Part shown: positions 5,631 through 12,101 of the stretch, piece by piece
Layout: every line of letters starts with the position of its first letter
Numbering within the stretch: the first letter of the stretch is position 1
NCBI GenBank assembly: GCA_013151465.1
Contig: JAADIF010000034.1
Coordinates: 1 to 12,429, forward strand
Length of the DNA stretch: 12,429 nucleotides
From: Microcaldota archaeon
GTDB lineage: Archaea > Aenigmatarchaeota > Aenigmatarchaeia > QMZP01 > QMZT01
Direction of reading: 5' to 3'
Translations under genes and position numbers: made by a program
Notes under the pieces: model-generated
Told to the model about the DNA's origin: nothing
Database searches by the model: none
Seen by the model: the letters and a program-made list of their open reading frames with translations, nothing else

Positions 5631-7292
5631 TTATTGCGCCTTTTGTATACAGGCGTTTGCAAACTCCCTGAAAAGCGGATGTGGCTTTAACGGCCTCGAT
5701 TTGAATTCAGGATGAAACTGAACACCTATCATGAATGGATGGTCCTTAATTTCCGCTATCTCAACAAGATTTTTTTCCGGATAAACGCCGGAGATGACAA
5801 AACCCTTCTCTTCCATCATCTCCCTGTATTTGTTGTTAAACTCATACCTGTGGCGGTGGCGCTCGCTTATCTCGGATGTGCCGTATGCTTTGGCCGCTTT
5901 CGTCCCCCCTTTAAGAACGCATGGATATGCGCCAAGGCGCATGGTCGCCCCGAAATGCCTCTTTTCCATATGTTTTTTCTGCTCATCCATTATATGTATG
6001 ACGGGATGGGGTGTTTTTGGGTCAAGCTCCTCTGAATTTGCGCCATCAAGACCGCACACGTTTCTTGCAAACTCTATTGACATTATCTGCATGCCTAAAC
6101 ATAAACCAAGATACGGGATCTTGTTTTTCCTTGCGTATTCTGCTGCAAGAATCATGCCTTCTGTCCCGCGCTTCCCAAAACCCCCCGGAATTATTATGCC
6201 ATCAACATCATCAAGTTCTTTCAAGAGCTCTTTGTCCGTTTCGTATTTTTCTGAGTCCATCCAGATTATTTCCGGCTTTCTGTTATGAAACCACGAAGCG
6301 TGCTGGACAGATTCTATGACAGAAATATATGTATCCCTGCATGACTTGAAATTGAAGTACTTTCCGACGATGCCTATCTTCACCGTCTCTTTCAGGTTTT
6401 TTATCTTTTCTGACAGTTCCATCCAATCCTTCATATCCTTTGTCCTTGGCTCAAGGCCCATGCTCTTCAAGAATGTCTCACCGAGATGTTCCTTCTCGAA
6501 ATTTACGGGCACATCATATATCGAATATACATCAGGGGCAGATATTATCCTTTCCTTTGGAAGGGAACAAACTATGCTGATGGTGTTTTTTATGTTCTCT
6601 GCAACGGGCTCACTTGCCCTGCATAATATAAAATCCGGGCTTATTCCAGCGGAATTGAGGGTGCGAATCGCATATTGTGTGGGTTTTGATTTCTGCTCGC
6701 CAAGAAGCGGAGGCGTCGGCAGATAACTCACCATGACGAAAAAGACATTGTCAGGATCCTTCACCTTCATCATCCTGGCGGCTTCAAGAAAAAGCAATAA
6801 TTGGTATTCCCCAACAGTCCCACCGAATTCCACTATCGTTATTTCAGAATCGTTCTTTTCCTGGCAAAGTTTTATTCTTCTTATAATCTCATTTGGTATG
6901 TCGGGGACAACTTCAACATCTTCACCCTCATATTCAAGGTTTCTTTCGCGCCTGATGACTTCCTGATAGACCTGGCCTGTTGTTATGTAATTATCATGCG
7001 TGCATATCTGATTCGTGAACCTCTCGTAATTTCCGAGATCCTGATCGGCTTCTATACCGTCCTCACCGACAAAAACCTCCCCGTGTTCAGCAGGCCTTAT
7101 AGTTCCTGCGTCTATGTTGACATACATATCTGCCTTGATGTTTGCCACCTTATAGCCCTTCGACTGAAGAATCTTTCCGATAGAAGCTGCGGCAACGCCC
7201 TTGCCCACAGAAGACATCACGCCTCCTACAACAAAAATGAATTTTTTAACTCCAGTCTTGCTCGAACCCGAAGAAATATTATCATCTGCCAT
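5631..7292 (-). CDS. pyrG: CTP synthase (glutamine-hydrolysing)
   Basis: The protein has 553 residues and is full length. It makes CTP from UTP, ATP and glutamine, the last step of de novo cytidine nucleotide synthesis in the cytoplasm. The synthetase domain (about 16-285) has the P-loop GGVMSSVGKG (23-32), K53, D61 in IDAGT, HGEVFV (70-75), E155 in VEFGGTVGE, and KSKPTQ (201-206). The glutamine amidotransferase domain (about 303-548) has the oxyanion region IIPGGFG (367-373), nucleophile C398 in GLCLGMQ, and H527/E529 in VQFHPEF. Sequence around the UTP and Mg sites is unusual: ADMYVNIDAG replaces the common LDPYxNVDPG, and GGTVGEYQ replaces GGTVGDIE. From memory this style occurs in CPR bacteria and some DPANN archaea. 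A TATA-like element about 24 bp before the ATG suggests a leaderless mRNA. The gene lies 77 bp after the dehydrogenase gene. Confidence 0.97.
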   Translation of the reverse strand: MADDNISSGSSKTGVKKFIFVVGGVMSSVGKGVAAASIGKILQSKGYKVANIKADMYVNIDAGTIRPAEHGEVFVGEDGIEADQDLGNYERFTNQICTHDNYITTGQVYQEVIRRERNLEYEGEDVEVVPDIPNEIIRRIKLCQEKNDSEITIVEFGGTVGEYQLLLFLEAARMMKVKDPDNVFFVMVSYLPTPPLLGEQKSKPTQYAIRTLNSAGISPDFILCRASEPVAENIKNTISIVCSLPKERIISAPDVYSIYDVPVNFEKEHLGETFLKSMGLEPRTKDMKDWMELSEKIKNLKETVKIGIVGKYFNFKSCRDTYISVIESVQHASWFHNRKPEIIWMDSEKYETDKELLKELDDVDGIIIPGGFGKRGTEGMILAAEYARKNKIPYLGLCLGMQIMSIEFARNVCGLDGANSEELDPKTPHPVIHIMDEQKKHMEKRHFGATMRLGAYPCVLKGGTKAAKAYGTSEISERHRHRYEFNNKYREMMEEKGFVISGVYPEKNLVEIAEIKDHPFMIGVQFHPEFKSRPLKPHPLFREFANACIQKAQ

Positions 7293-7320
7293 AACGTATT
7301 ATTGTCATAACGTATAAAAA
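7290..7320 (-). promoter_or_regulatory. pyrG promoter with a 10-bp direct repeat
   Basis: Minus-strand TTTTTATACG (7311-7320) is centred about 24 bp before the pyrG ATG. ATACGTTATG occurs twice, at 7306-7315 and 7290-7299, exactly 16 bp apart. The upstream copy overlaps the TATA-like element and the downstream copy includes the start codon. A protein binding both copies would block the promoter, so this could be an operator. A second A/T element (TTTATAATTT, 7333-7342) further upstream is an alternative TATA box. The repeat is seen directly; its function is inferred. Confidence 0.4.
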
Positions 7321-7369
7321 TTTTAGTTGCGACAAATTATAAAGGCACCCATTTTGAAACTAACAACAA

Positions 7370-8071
7370 CTAGTTTTTGTTTGTTCTGTTGATTAAAATA
7401 TCGTCAACAGATGCACTTCTGTCAAGCTTGCATGCCTCGACTATTATATGCGCGATATCTTCCGACTCCATGAAACCGCCAATATCGTAGTTTTTGAACC
7501 TAACAAAAAGGCTCGTTTTTATGCCCCCGGGATAGATGCCCATTGTCCTTATGTTGTATCCGTTCAGCTCATGCCTTATGCTGTCAGTGTACCCTTTCAT
7601 CGCAAACTTTGTCGCGCAATAGAGGCTAAAGTTCTTTCTTCCGGAAAGCCCTGAGTTCGATATGATGTTTATTATCTGGGCAACTCCTGCATTTTTTAGG
7701 AGAGGGAGCATCTTTTGCGTAAGAAGAATGTGGGAGAAGACATTAAGCTCAAATATCTTTCTCATTTCATCTTCAGTATTCTCCTCTACAGGTTTTATTA
7801 TTATCATGCCTGCATTGTTAACAAGAATATCAAGCCCTTCTTTTGCGGCATCGAAAAGATCGTTTCTTGTTTTTACCGCTGTTATATCACCAGAAACAAT
7901 GGTGCACTTTGCACCGTTTTTCATGCACTCGTCTGCAACTTCCTGAAGTTCTTTTTCGCTCCTTGCGTTGAGAATGAGATTGCATCCTTCAGTGGCGAAT
8001 TTCAATGCCATTGTCTTTCCAAGCCCCTTGCTTGCGCCTGTTATAACCACCGTTTTTCCTCTCAGGTTCAT
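7370..8071 (-). CDS. Short-chain dehydrogenase/reductase (classical SDR)
   Basis: The protein has 233 residues and is a cytoplasmic NAD(P)-dependent oxidoreductase with a Rossmann fold. The cofactor motif TGASKGLG is at 11-18, with R37 after the second strand (LNARS), which favours NADPH over NADH. GDIT is at 61-64 and NNAG at 85-88. The catalytic tetrad is N110, S138, Y151 and K155 (YCATK). PGGIKTSLF (181-189) follows, as in classical SDRs. The substrate cannot be told: the C-terminal lid region (about 185-205) has no family signature I recognise. The gene is divergent from pheS across 52 bp and lies upstream of pyrG on the same strand. The ATG at 8071 has no Shine-Dalgarno motif but has an A/T element about 26 bp upstream. 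Confidence 0.92.
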   Translation of the reverse strand: MNLRGKTVVITGASKGLGKTMALKFATEGCNLILNARSEKELQEVADECMKNGAKCTIVSGDITAVKTRNDLFDAAKEGLDILVNNAGMIIIKPVEENTEDEMRKIFELNVFSHILLTQKMLPLLKNAGVAQIINIISNSGLSGRKNFSLYCATKFAMKGYTDSIRHELNGYNIRTMGIYPGGIKTSLFVRFKNYDIGGFMESEDIAHIIVEACKLDRSASVDDILINRTNKN

Positions 8072-8092
8072 GTTTTTGCTTTGATTTTTATG

Positions 8093-8108
8093 TTTTTTAA
8101 GCTTAAAG
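8093..8108. promoter_or_regulatory. Shared divergent promoter of the SDR gene and pheS, centred on a 12-bp palindrome
   Basis: TTTAAGCTTAAA at 8096-8107 is a perfect palindrome within a 52-bp intergenic region. Its left half (around 8098) is about 27 bp from the SDR ATG at 8071 and 26 bp from the pheS ATG at 8124. One A/T element could therefore serve as the TATA box in both directions, with leaderless transcripts either way. No Shine-Dalgarno motif precedes either ATG. Based on spacing and symmetry. Confidence 0.45.
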
Positions 8109-8123
8109 TGTTAAATTTTGTCT

Positions 8124-9368
8124 ATGTATCAGCTTACGGATGAAGGGAAAAAATACCTGAAAGAGGGCTTTCCGGAAAAGCGCCTTGTTTTGGCAATAAA
8201 GGATGAACTCGGCATAAACGATGCGAGGAAAGCTATTGATGATTTTAACATAGGCCTCATGTGGGCAAAAAAGAATGGATGGGTAAAAATAGAGAAAGGA
8301 AAGATAATTCCTATATCAAAGCCCGAGGAAACTGATTATGAAAAGGCGCTTGAAATGATTTTAGAGGGAAAAGAGCCCGACGGCGAGATGACGGCGCTCC
8401 TTCTCAAAAGGAAGCTTATCGTGGAACAGAAAAGCACTGCGTTTGATGCCGCGCAAAAGCTTATAGGAAAGGCGGTAACGGCCCTTTCACCGGAACTCAT
8501 CAAGACAGGCCTCTGGAAAGAGGTGAAGATAAAGCCATACAATGTGGAGGCAGTCGGAAAGAGAATATATCCCGGAAAAAGGCAGCCGTATGCGGCATTT
8601 ATCAACGAGATAAAAAACAAGCTTCTTGAGCTTGGATTTGTTGAGATGACAGGCCCGACGATAGAAATGGAATTCTGGAATTTTGATGCGCTTTACCAGC
8701 CGCAGAACCATCCTTCAAGAAGCTGGACGGAAACATACAACATAAAAGGTGACAAAAAAGGGAAACTCCCGCAAAAAATTATTGTCGAACAGGTAAAGGC
8801 TGCTCACGAAAACGGCGGGGGAACGGGCTCTACCGGCTGGAGATATAAATGGAGCGCAGAAAAGGCTGCAAAGCTTATGCCAAGAGCACATGATACTGCA
8901 ATTTCTCCAAGGTATCTTTCTAAGGGCGTGAAAGTTCCGGACAAATATTTCAGCCTGGTAAGATGTTATCGGCCCGATGTCATTGATGCAACACATGGTG
9001 TCGAATTCAACCAGTGCGGCGGCTTCATAATTGATGAAAGCCTTTCTTTCAGAAATCTTCTTGGAGTTCTCAAGGATTTCGTGATGGATGTGACCGGCGC
9101 CGAAGATGTGAGATTCTATCCTGATTATTATCCATTCACCGAGCCTTCTGTCCAGATATCCGCAAAGCATCCCGAGTTGGGATGGGTTGAACTTGCGGGA
9201 GCCGGCGTTTTCAGGCCGGAACTTACAGAGCCGCTGGGCGTAACTCAGCCTGTCATTGCATGGGGATTTGGCATAGATCGCCTTGCAATGTACAAGCTCG
9301 GGATAAAGGATATAAGATACCTGTTTAGTGATGACATAAAATGGCTCAGGGAGAAGACAGTGATGTGA
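8124..9368 (+). CDS. pheS: Phenylalanyl-tRNA synthetase alpha subunit
   Basis: The protein has 414 residues. It is the catalytic subunit of the heterotetrameric enzyme that attaches phenylalanine to tRNA-Phe. One winged-helix region (about 1-66) precedes the class II core: motif 1 around GFVEMTGPTIE (171-181), the archaeal insert ENGGGTGSTGWRYKWS (229-244), HDT (256-258) in the substrate pocket, motif 2 around RCYRPDVIDATHGVEFNQ (280-297), and motif 3 GFGIDRLAM (381-389). Archaeal PheS usually has about 460-510 residues with an extra N-terminal winged helix. Here the protein starts at LTDEGKKYL, so that first module is missing. The common Q-x-E-G after motif 2 reads QCGG (297-300). The ATG at 8124 is preferred over a TTG two codons earlier because it lies about 26 bp after the A/T promoter element. 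pheT follows after one base. Confidence 0.95.
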   Translation: MYQLTDEGKKYLKEGFPEKRLVLAIKDELGINDARKAIDDFNIGLMWAKKNGWVKIEKGKIIPISKPEETDYEKALEMILEGKEPDGEMTALLLKRKLIVEQKSTAFDAAQKLIGKAVTALSPELIKTGLWKEVKIKPYNVEAVGKRIYPGKRQPYAAFINEIKNKLLELGFVEMTGPTIEMEFWNFDALYQPQNHPSRSWTETYNIKGDKKGKLPQKIIVEQVKAAHENGGGTGSTGWRYKWSAEKAAKLMPRAHDTAISPRYLSKGVKVPDKYFSLVRCYRPDVIDATHGVEFNQCGGFIIDESLSFRNLLGVLKDFVMDVTGAEDVRFYPDYYPFTEPSVQISAKHPELGWVELAGAGVFRPELTEPLGVTQPVIAWGFGIDRLAMYKLGIKDIRYLFSDDIKWLREKTVM

Positions 9369-9369
9369 T

Positions 9370-11052
9370 ATGCCGACGCTTGATGTTTCATACAGGGACC
9401 TTTGCAATCTTATCGGAACAAGAATAGGTGAAGAAGAGCTGAAAAACAGAGCCATAATGTTTGCAAAGGGCGAGATAGATGAGATTGATGGCGATGAGCT
9501 GAAAATAGATGAAAAAGATACAAACCGCCCGGACCTCTGGAGCACTGAAGGCATAGCAAGGGAGATAGCCGGAAGGTATGGAAAGGAAGGTCTTCCTGAA
9601 TACAAAACGGAAGCCTCGGGCCTTGTCGTGAAGGTTCATGAAAGCGTGAAGGATGTGCGCCCGCTCACGGTCTGCGCGGTCGTAAGAAATCTCACAATAA
9701 CAGAAGATGTTCTTATCCAGATAATCCAACTTCAGGAAAAGGTCGCAGGGACATACGGAAAGAACAGAAAGGACGTGGCGATCGGAATTTATGATTACAA
9801 CAAGATAAAGGGGCAGATTCATTACAAGGGCTATAAGCCGGATGAATTGTCTTTTGTCCCGCTTGAATTTGACAGGGAGCTTAAGCTTTCAGAGATCCTG
9901 AAAGAGCATCCGAAAGGTAAAGAATTTGGTCATCTTCTTGAAGGAAAGGACAGATACCCTGTTTTCATTGATGATGCCGGAAATGTCCTTTCCATGCCGC
10001 CCATAATAAACTCAAATTACACGGGAAAGGTGACAGACAACACGACTGATGTCTTTATAGAATGCAGCGGTTTTGATATTGATGTCCTTATGCCGGCATT
10101 GAATGTCATCGTCTGCGCGCTTGCAGACAGAGGGGGGAAGATAGAAACAGTTGATGTTGTGTACGGGGATAAAACAATCAAAACTCCCGACCTTGCACCA
10201 AAGTCGATTGTCGTGAGAAAGGACTATATGAAGCAGATAACAGGCCTTGACTTGGACGATAAAGAAATGGAGAAACTTCTCAAGCAGGCAAGATATAATA
10301 TTGCAGAAAGCACGAAAACTGAAATAAAAGTTGAGTATCCAGCATACAGGCAGGACATAATGCACGAGAGGGATGTGATAGAGGACATGCTCATATCCCT
10401 CGGATACAATGAAATAGAGCCGGAACCTGTGAAGATGATCACAAAGGGCGCTCTTCAGCCTATGCACATATTCTCAAACAAGATCGCCGAGGTTATGATT
10501 GGCCTTGGCATGCAGGAAATCCTTTCATACACGCTCACGAATAAGGAAAACCTTTTCACGAAAATGGAAACAAAAGAGAAGGATGTATGCGAGCTTGAAA
10601 ATCCTGTAAGCGCGAACTGGTCCGTGTTCAGGAACGCACTTCTTGCCGGAATATTAGAATTCTTCTCAAAAAACAAGCATCACGAACTTCCGCAGAAAAT
10701 TTTCGAGATTGGCAATGTTATCATTCCGGATGACTCGGCTGAAACGGCCTACCGGGATGTGCAGAAACTTGCATGCGGGATAACGGCAACAAGGGTGACA
10801 TACGAGGAGATATCATCCGTCCTGGATGCGTTCATGAGGACATTGGACATCCCGTACAAGCTCAGGACAAAAGACAACCCTTCTTTCATAAAGGGCAGAT
10901 GCGCTGAAATTCTCATTGATGGAAAAAGCGCAGGTTTTGTCGGTGAGATTCATCCTCAGGTCTTAAACAACTGGGACATCGAGAACCCTGTGATAGCGTT
11001 CGAGATTGATATCGATCTGGTTTTTCAGAACAAATACTCCAAAAACCGTTAA
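9370..11052 (+). CDS. pheT: Phenylalanyl-tRNA synthetase beta subunit, archaeal type
   Basis: The protein has 560 residues, typical of the short archaeal/eukaryal beta subunit rather than the roughly 800-residue bacterial one. It provides structural support, tRNA binding and editing of mischarged tyrosine. The N-terminal part has DTNRPDLWSTEGIAREIAG (50-68), the usual motif of the family. The B3/B4 editing region follows (about 90-265), including PPIINSNYTGKVT and TTDVFIECSGFD. The B5 domain (about 270-345) has the acidic metal-binding pattern DIMHERDVIED (329-339). The C-terminal catalytic-like core (about 360-550) has NPVSANWSVFRNALL (411-425), FEIGNV (445-450) and GEIHPQVL (525-532). No FDX anticodon-binding domain is present, as expected for archaea. 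The ATG is one base after the pheS stop, with a weak GTGAT ribosome binding site inside pheS, so translational coupling is likely. Confidence 0.96.
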   Translation: MPTLDVSYRDLCNLIGTRIGEEELKNRAIMFAKGEIDEIDGDELKIDEKDTNRPDLWSTEGIAREIAGRYGKEGLPEYKTEASGLVVKVHESVKDVRPLTVCAVVRNLTITEDVLIQIIQLQEKVAGTYGKNRKDVAIGIYDYNKIKGQIHYKGYKPDELSFVPLEFDRELKLSEILKEHPKGKEFGHLLEGKDRYPVFIDDAGNVLSMPPIINSNYTGKVTDNTTDVFIECSGFDIDVLMPALNVIVCALADRGGKIETVDVVYGDKTIKTPDLAPKSIVVRKDYMKQITGLDLDDKEMEKLLKQARYNIAESTKTEIKVEYPAYRQDIMHERDVIEDMLISLGYNEIEPEPVKMITKGALQPMHIFSNKIAEVMIGLGMQEILSYTLTNKENLFTKMETKEKDVCELENPVSANWSVFRNALLAGILEFFSKNKHHELPQKIFEIGNVIIPDDSAETAYRDVQKLACGITATRVTYEEISSVLDAFMRTLDIPYKLRTKDNPSFIKGRCAEILIDGKSAGFVGEIHPQVLNNWDIENPVIAFEIDIDLVFQNKYSKNR

Positions 11053-11105
11053 CTTAATTGAAAATCTATTAATTCCATGCACAGGTTATGATAAGGCGTG
11101 ACTGA

Positions 11106-11117
11106 TTTTTTTTATTT
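11106..11117 (+). terminator. T-rich stretch: possible pheST terminator and TATA-like element of the next gene
   Basis: A run of eight T followed by ATTT lies 54 bases after the pheT stop. Oligo-T tracts on the non-template strand are the main intrinsic termination signal in archaea, and no hairpin is needed. The same stretch is centred about 26 bp before the ATG at 11138, so it may also act as the A/T promoter element of the kinase gene. Both roles are inferred from composition and position. Confidence 0.4.
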
Positions 11118-11137
11118 CAATATAGAGAAACTTACTT

Positions 11138-12067
11138 ATGGAACTGTCAGAATTTGTCAAGACGCTTCCCGTGGGGGAAATAAAGAACATTTCGTATCTC
11201 AATAAAGGCTTCCAGAATACCATATATCTTATTGATGCATCCAAAGGGTTCTTCTGCCTGAGAATCTACAACAAGAATAAGAAAGCGCATATAAGCTATG
11301 AGGTTTCCGTGTTGGGCTTATTGAAGGGCATGAAGGTGCCAGAACCTGTCAGTGTCGATGGGAAACGCATAATAAGGTTCAATGATAAGTATGCAATCCT
11401 GTACAAATACATCCCCGGAAAGCATTTGAAGAGGGTCACAGAGAAACAGCTCATGCAGATTGGGGAATTTCTTGCTGAATTCCACAAAAGGGTAAGAAAT
11501 TTTCAATGGAATAAATACAGATACAAATGGTATGAGATACCGGACTGGAAGATAAGAAAATACGCAGCATACTCAAGAAAAAGGAAGGTCAAATACATAG
11601 AATACCTCCCGGACGTCATCAAAGGCCTGAAGGCGAACAGGCTCGATGAAAGGTTGCCGAAAGGTCCTATCCATGTGGATTTGAGCATCAACAATGTGCT
11701 GTTTCACAATGGCGAATTGAGCGGTGTCCTGGATTTTGATAACTCGTACATAGGCCCATTTATTCTTGACCTTGGGAAGACAATCATGTTCTTTGCAACG
11801 ACAAAGAGAGGCAGATTCAACCTGAAAACTGCCTTAATTCTGTATAAAGCATATACAAGGAAAAGAAAAATGACAAAACTTGAATATAAGGAGCTGTACA
11901 AGGCAATAAAATATGCTTTTTTGAGTCATATTTTCGTAGATTATTACATGAGAGCAATTGAATTGACCACAGATGAGTATTTCGGGTTCATCATCAATGA
12001 ACTGTACGCCTCGTACAAGACTATTACGCTTTCTGAAAAGGATTTTTATAGGTTCTTCAAAGAATGA
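11138..12067 (+). CDS. Phosphotransferase of the aminoglycoside phosphotransferase/homoserine kinase II/choline kinase fold
   Basis: The protein has 309 residues and a kinase-like fold that phosphorylates a small molecule from ATP. The N-lobe has GFQNTIYLI (24-32, phosphate-binding loop region), LRIY (41-44) where the ATP-binding lysine usually sits, and E55 as the likely helix-C glutamate. The catalytic loop is HVDLSINNVLF (179-189) with D181 as base and N186 for metal. HGD is the more common form. The metal-binding loop is VLDFDNS (197-203), followed by GPFILDLGKTI, which resembles homoserine kinase type II and choline kinase relatives. The middle is unusually rich in lysine, arginine and tyrosine (about 120-160). 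Substrate unknown; the adjacent HAD phosphatase on the same strand does not settle it. The ATG at 11138 has no Shine-Dalgarno motif, and a T-rich element is centred 26 bp upstream. Confidence 0.82.
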   Translation: MELSEFVKTLPVGEIKNISYLNKGFQNTIYLIDASKGFFCLRIYNKNKKAHISYEVSVLGLLKGMKVPEPVSVDGKRIIRFNDKYAILYKYIPGKHLKRVTEKQLMQIGEFLAEFHKRVRNFQWNKYRYKWYEIPDWKIRKYAAYSRKRKVKYIEYLPDVIKGLKANRLDERLPKGPIHVDLSINNVLFHNGELSGVLDFDNSYIGPFILDLGKTIMFFATTKRGRFNLKTALILYKAYTRKRKMTKLEYKELYKAIKYAFLSHIFVDYYMRAIELTTDEYFGFIINELYASYKTITLSEKDFYRFFKE

Positions 12068-12073
12068 GTACTC

Positions 12074-12098
12074 TTATTAATATTACCTATAAGTAATA
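12074..12098 (+). promoter_or_regulatory. TATA-like element and inverted repeat before the HAD hydrolase gene
   Basis: TTATTAATATT (12074-12084) is centred about 23-25 bp before the ATG at 12102, fitting a leaderless transcript. It is followed by TATTAC-CTATAA-GTAATA (12081-12098), a 6-bp inverted repeat with a 6-base spacer that overlaps the element and ends just before the start codon. The repeat could be an operator, although A/T-rich 6-bp repeats arise easily by chance. Confidence 0.35.
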
Positions 12099-12101
12099 AT
12101 T

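Noticed and set aside
5600..5662. Upstream extension of the lipoprotein to the ATG at 5662
   Set aside because: It would put about 21 mostly basic residues before the signal peptide and overlap the end of pyrG, whereas the ATG at 5599 has a TATA-like element at the right distance.
5712..7310. Several plus-strand open frames of 77-169 codons opposite pyrG
   Set aside because: They mirror a full-length, motif-complete CTP synthase. Their translations are low-complexity hydrophobic or serine-rich without any recognisable features.
7357..7376. Inverted repeat AAACTA-N8-TAGTTT at the end of the dehydrogenase gene
   Set aside because: The stem is A/T-rich, only 6 bp long, overlaps the stop codon and has no T-tract after it, so it is not a convincing terminator.
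8118..8123. TTG start for pheS two codons upstream of the ATG
   Set aside because: TTG is a rarer start, and the ATG at 8124 fits the promoter spacing. The difference is only two residues.
8871..9030. PheS-like gene as a phosphoseryl- or pyrrolysyl-tRNA synthetase
   Set aside because: The archaeal PheS insert, motif 3 and direct linkage to a complete pheT identify it as the PheRS alpha subunit despite pocket differences.
8715..9605. 296-codon open frame on the minus strand, opposite pheS and the start of pheT
   Set aside because: It is a shadow of two well-identified genes. Its translation has no domain or motif and is rich in Ser, Pro, Cys and Tyr in a way typical of antisense frames.
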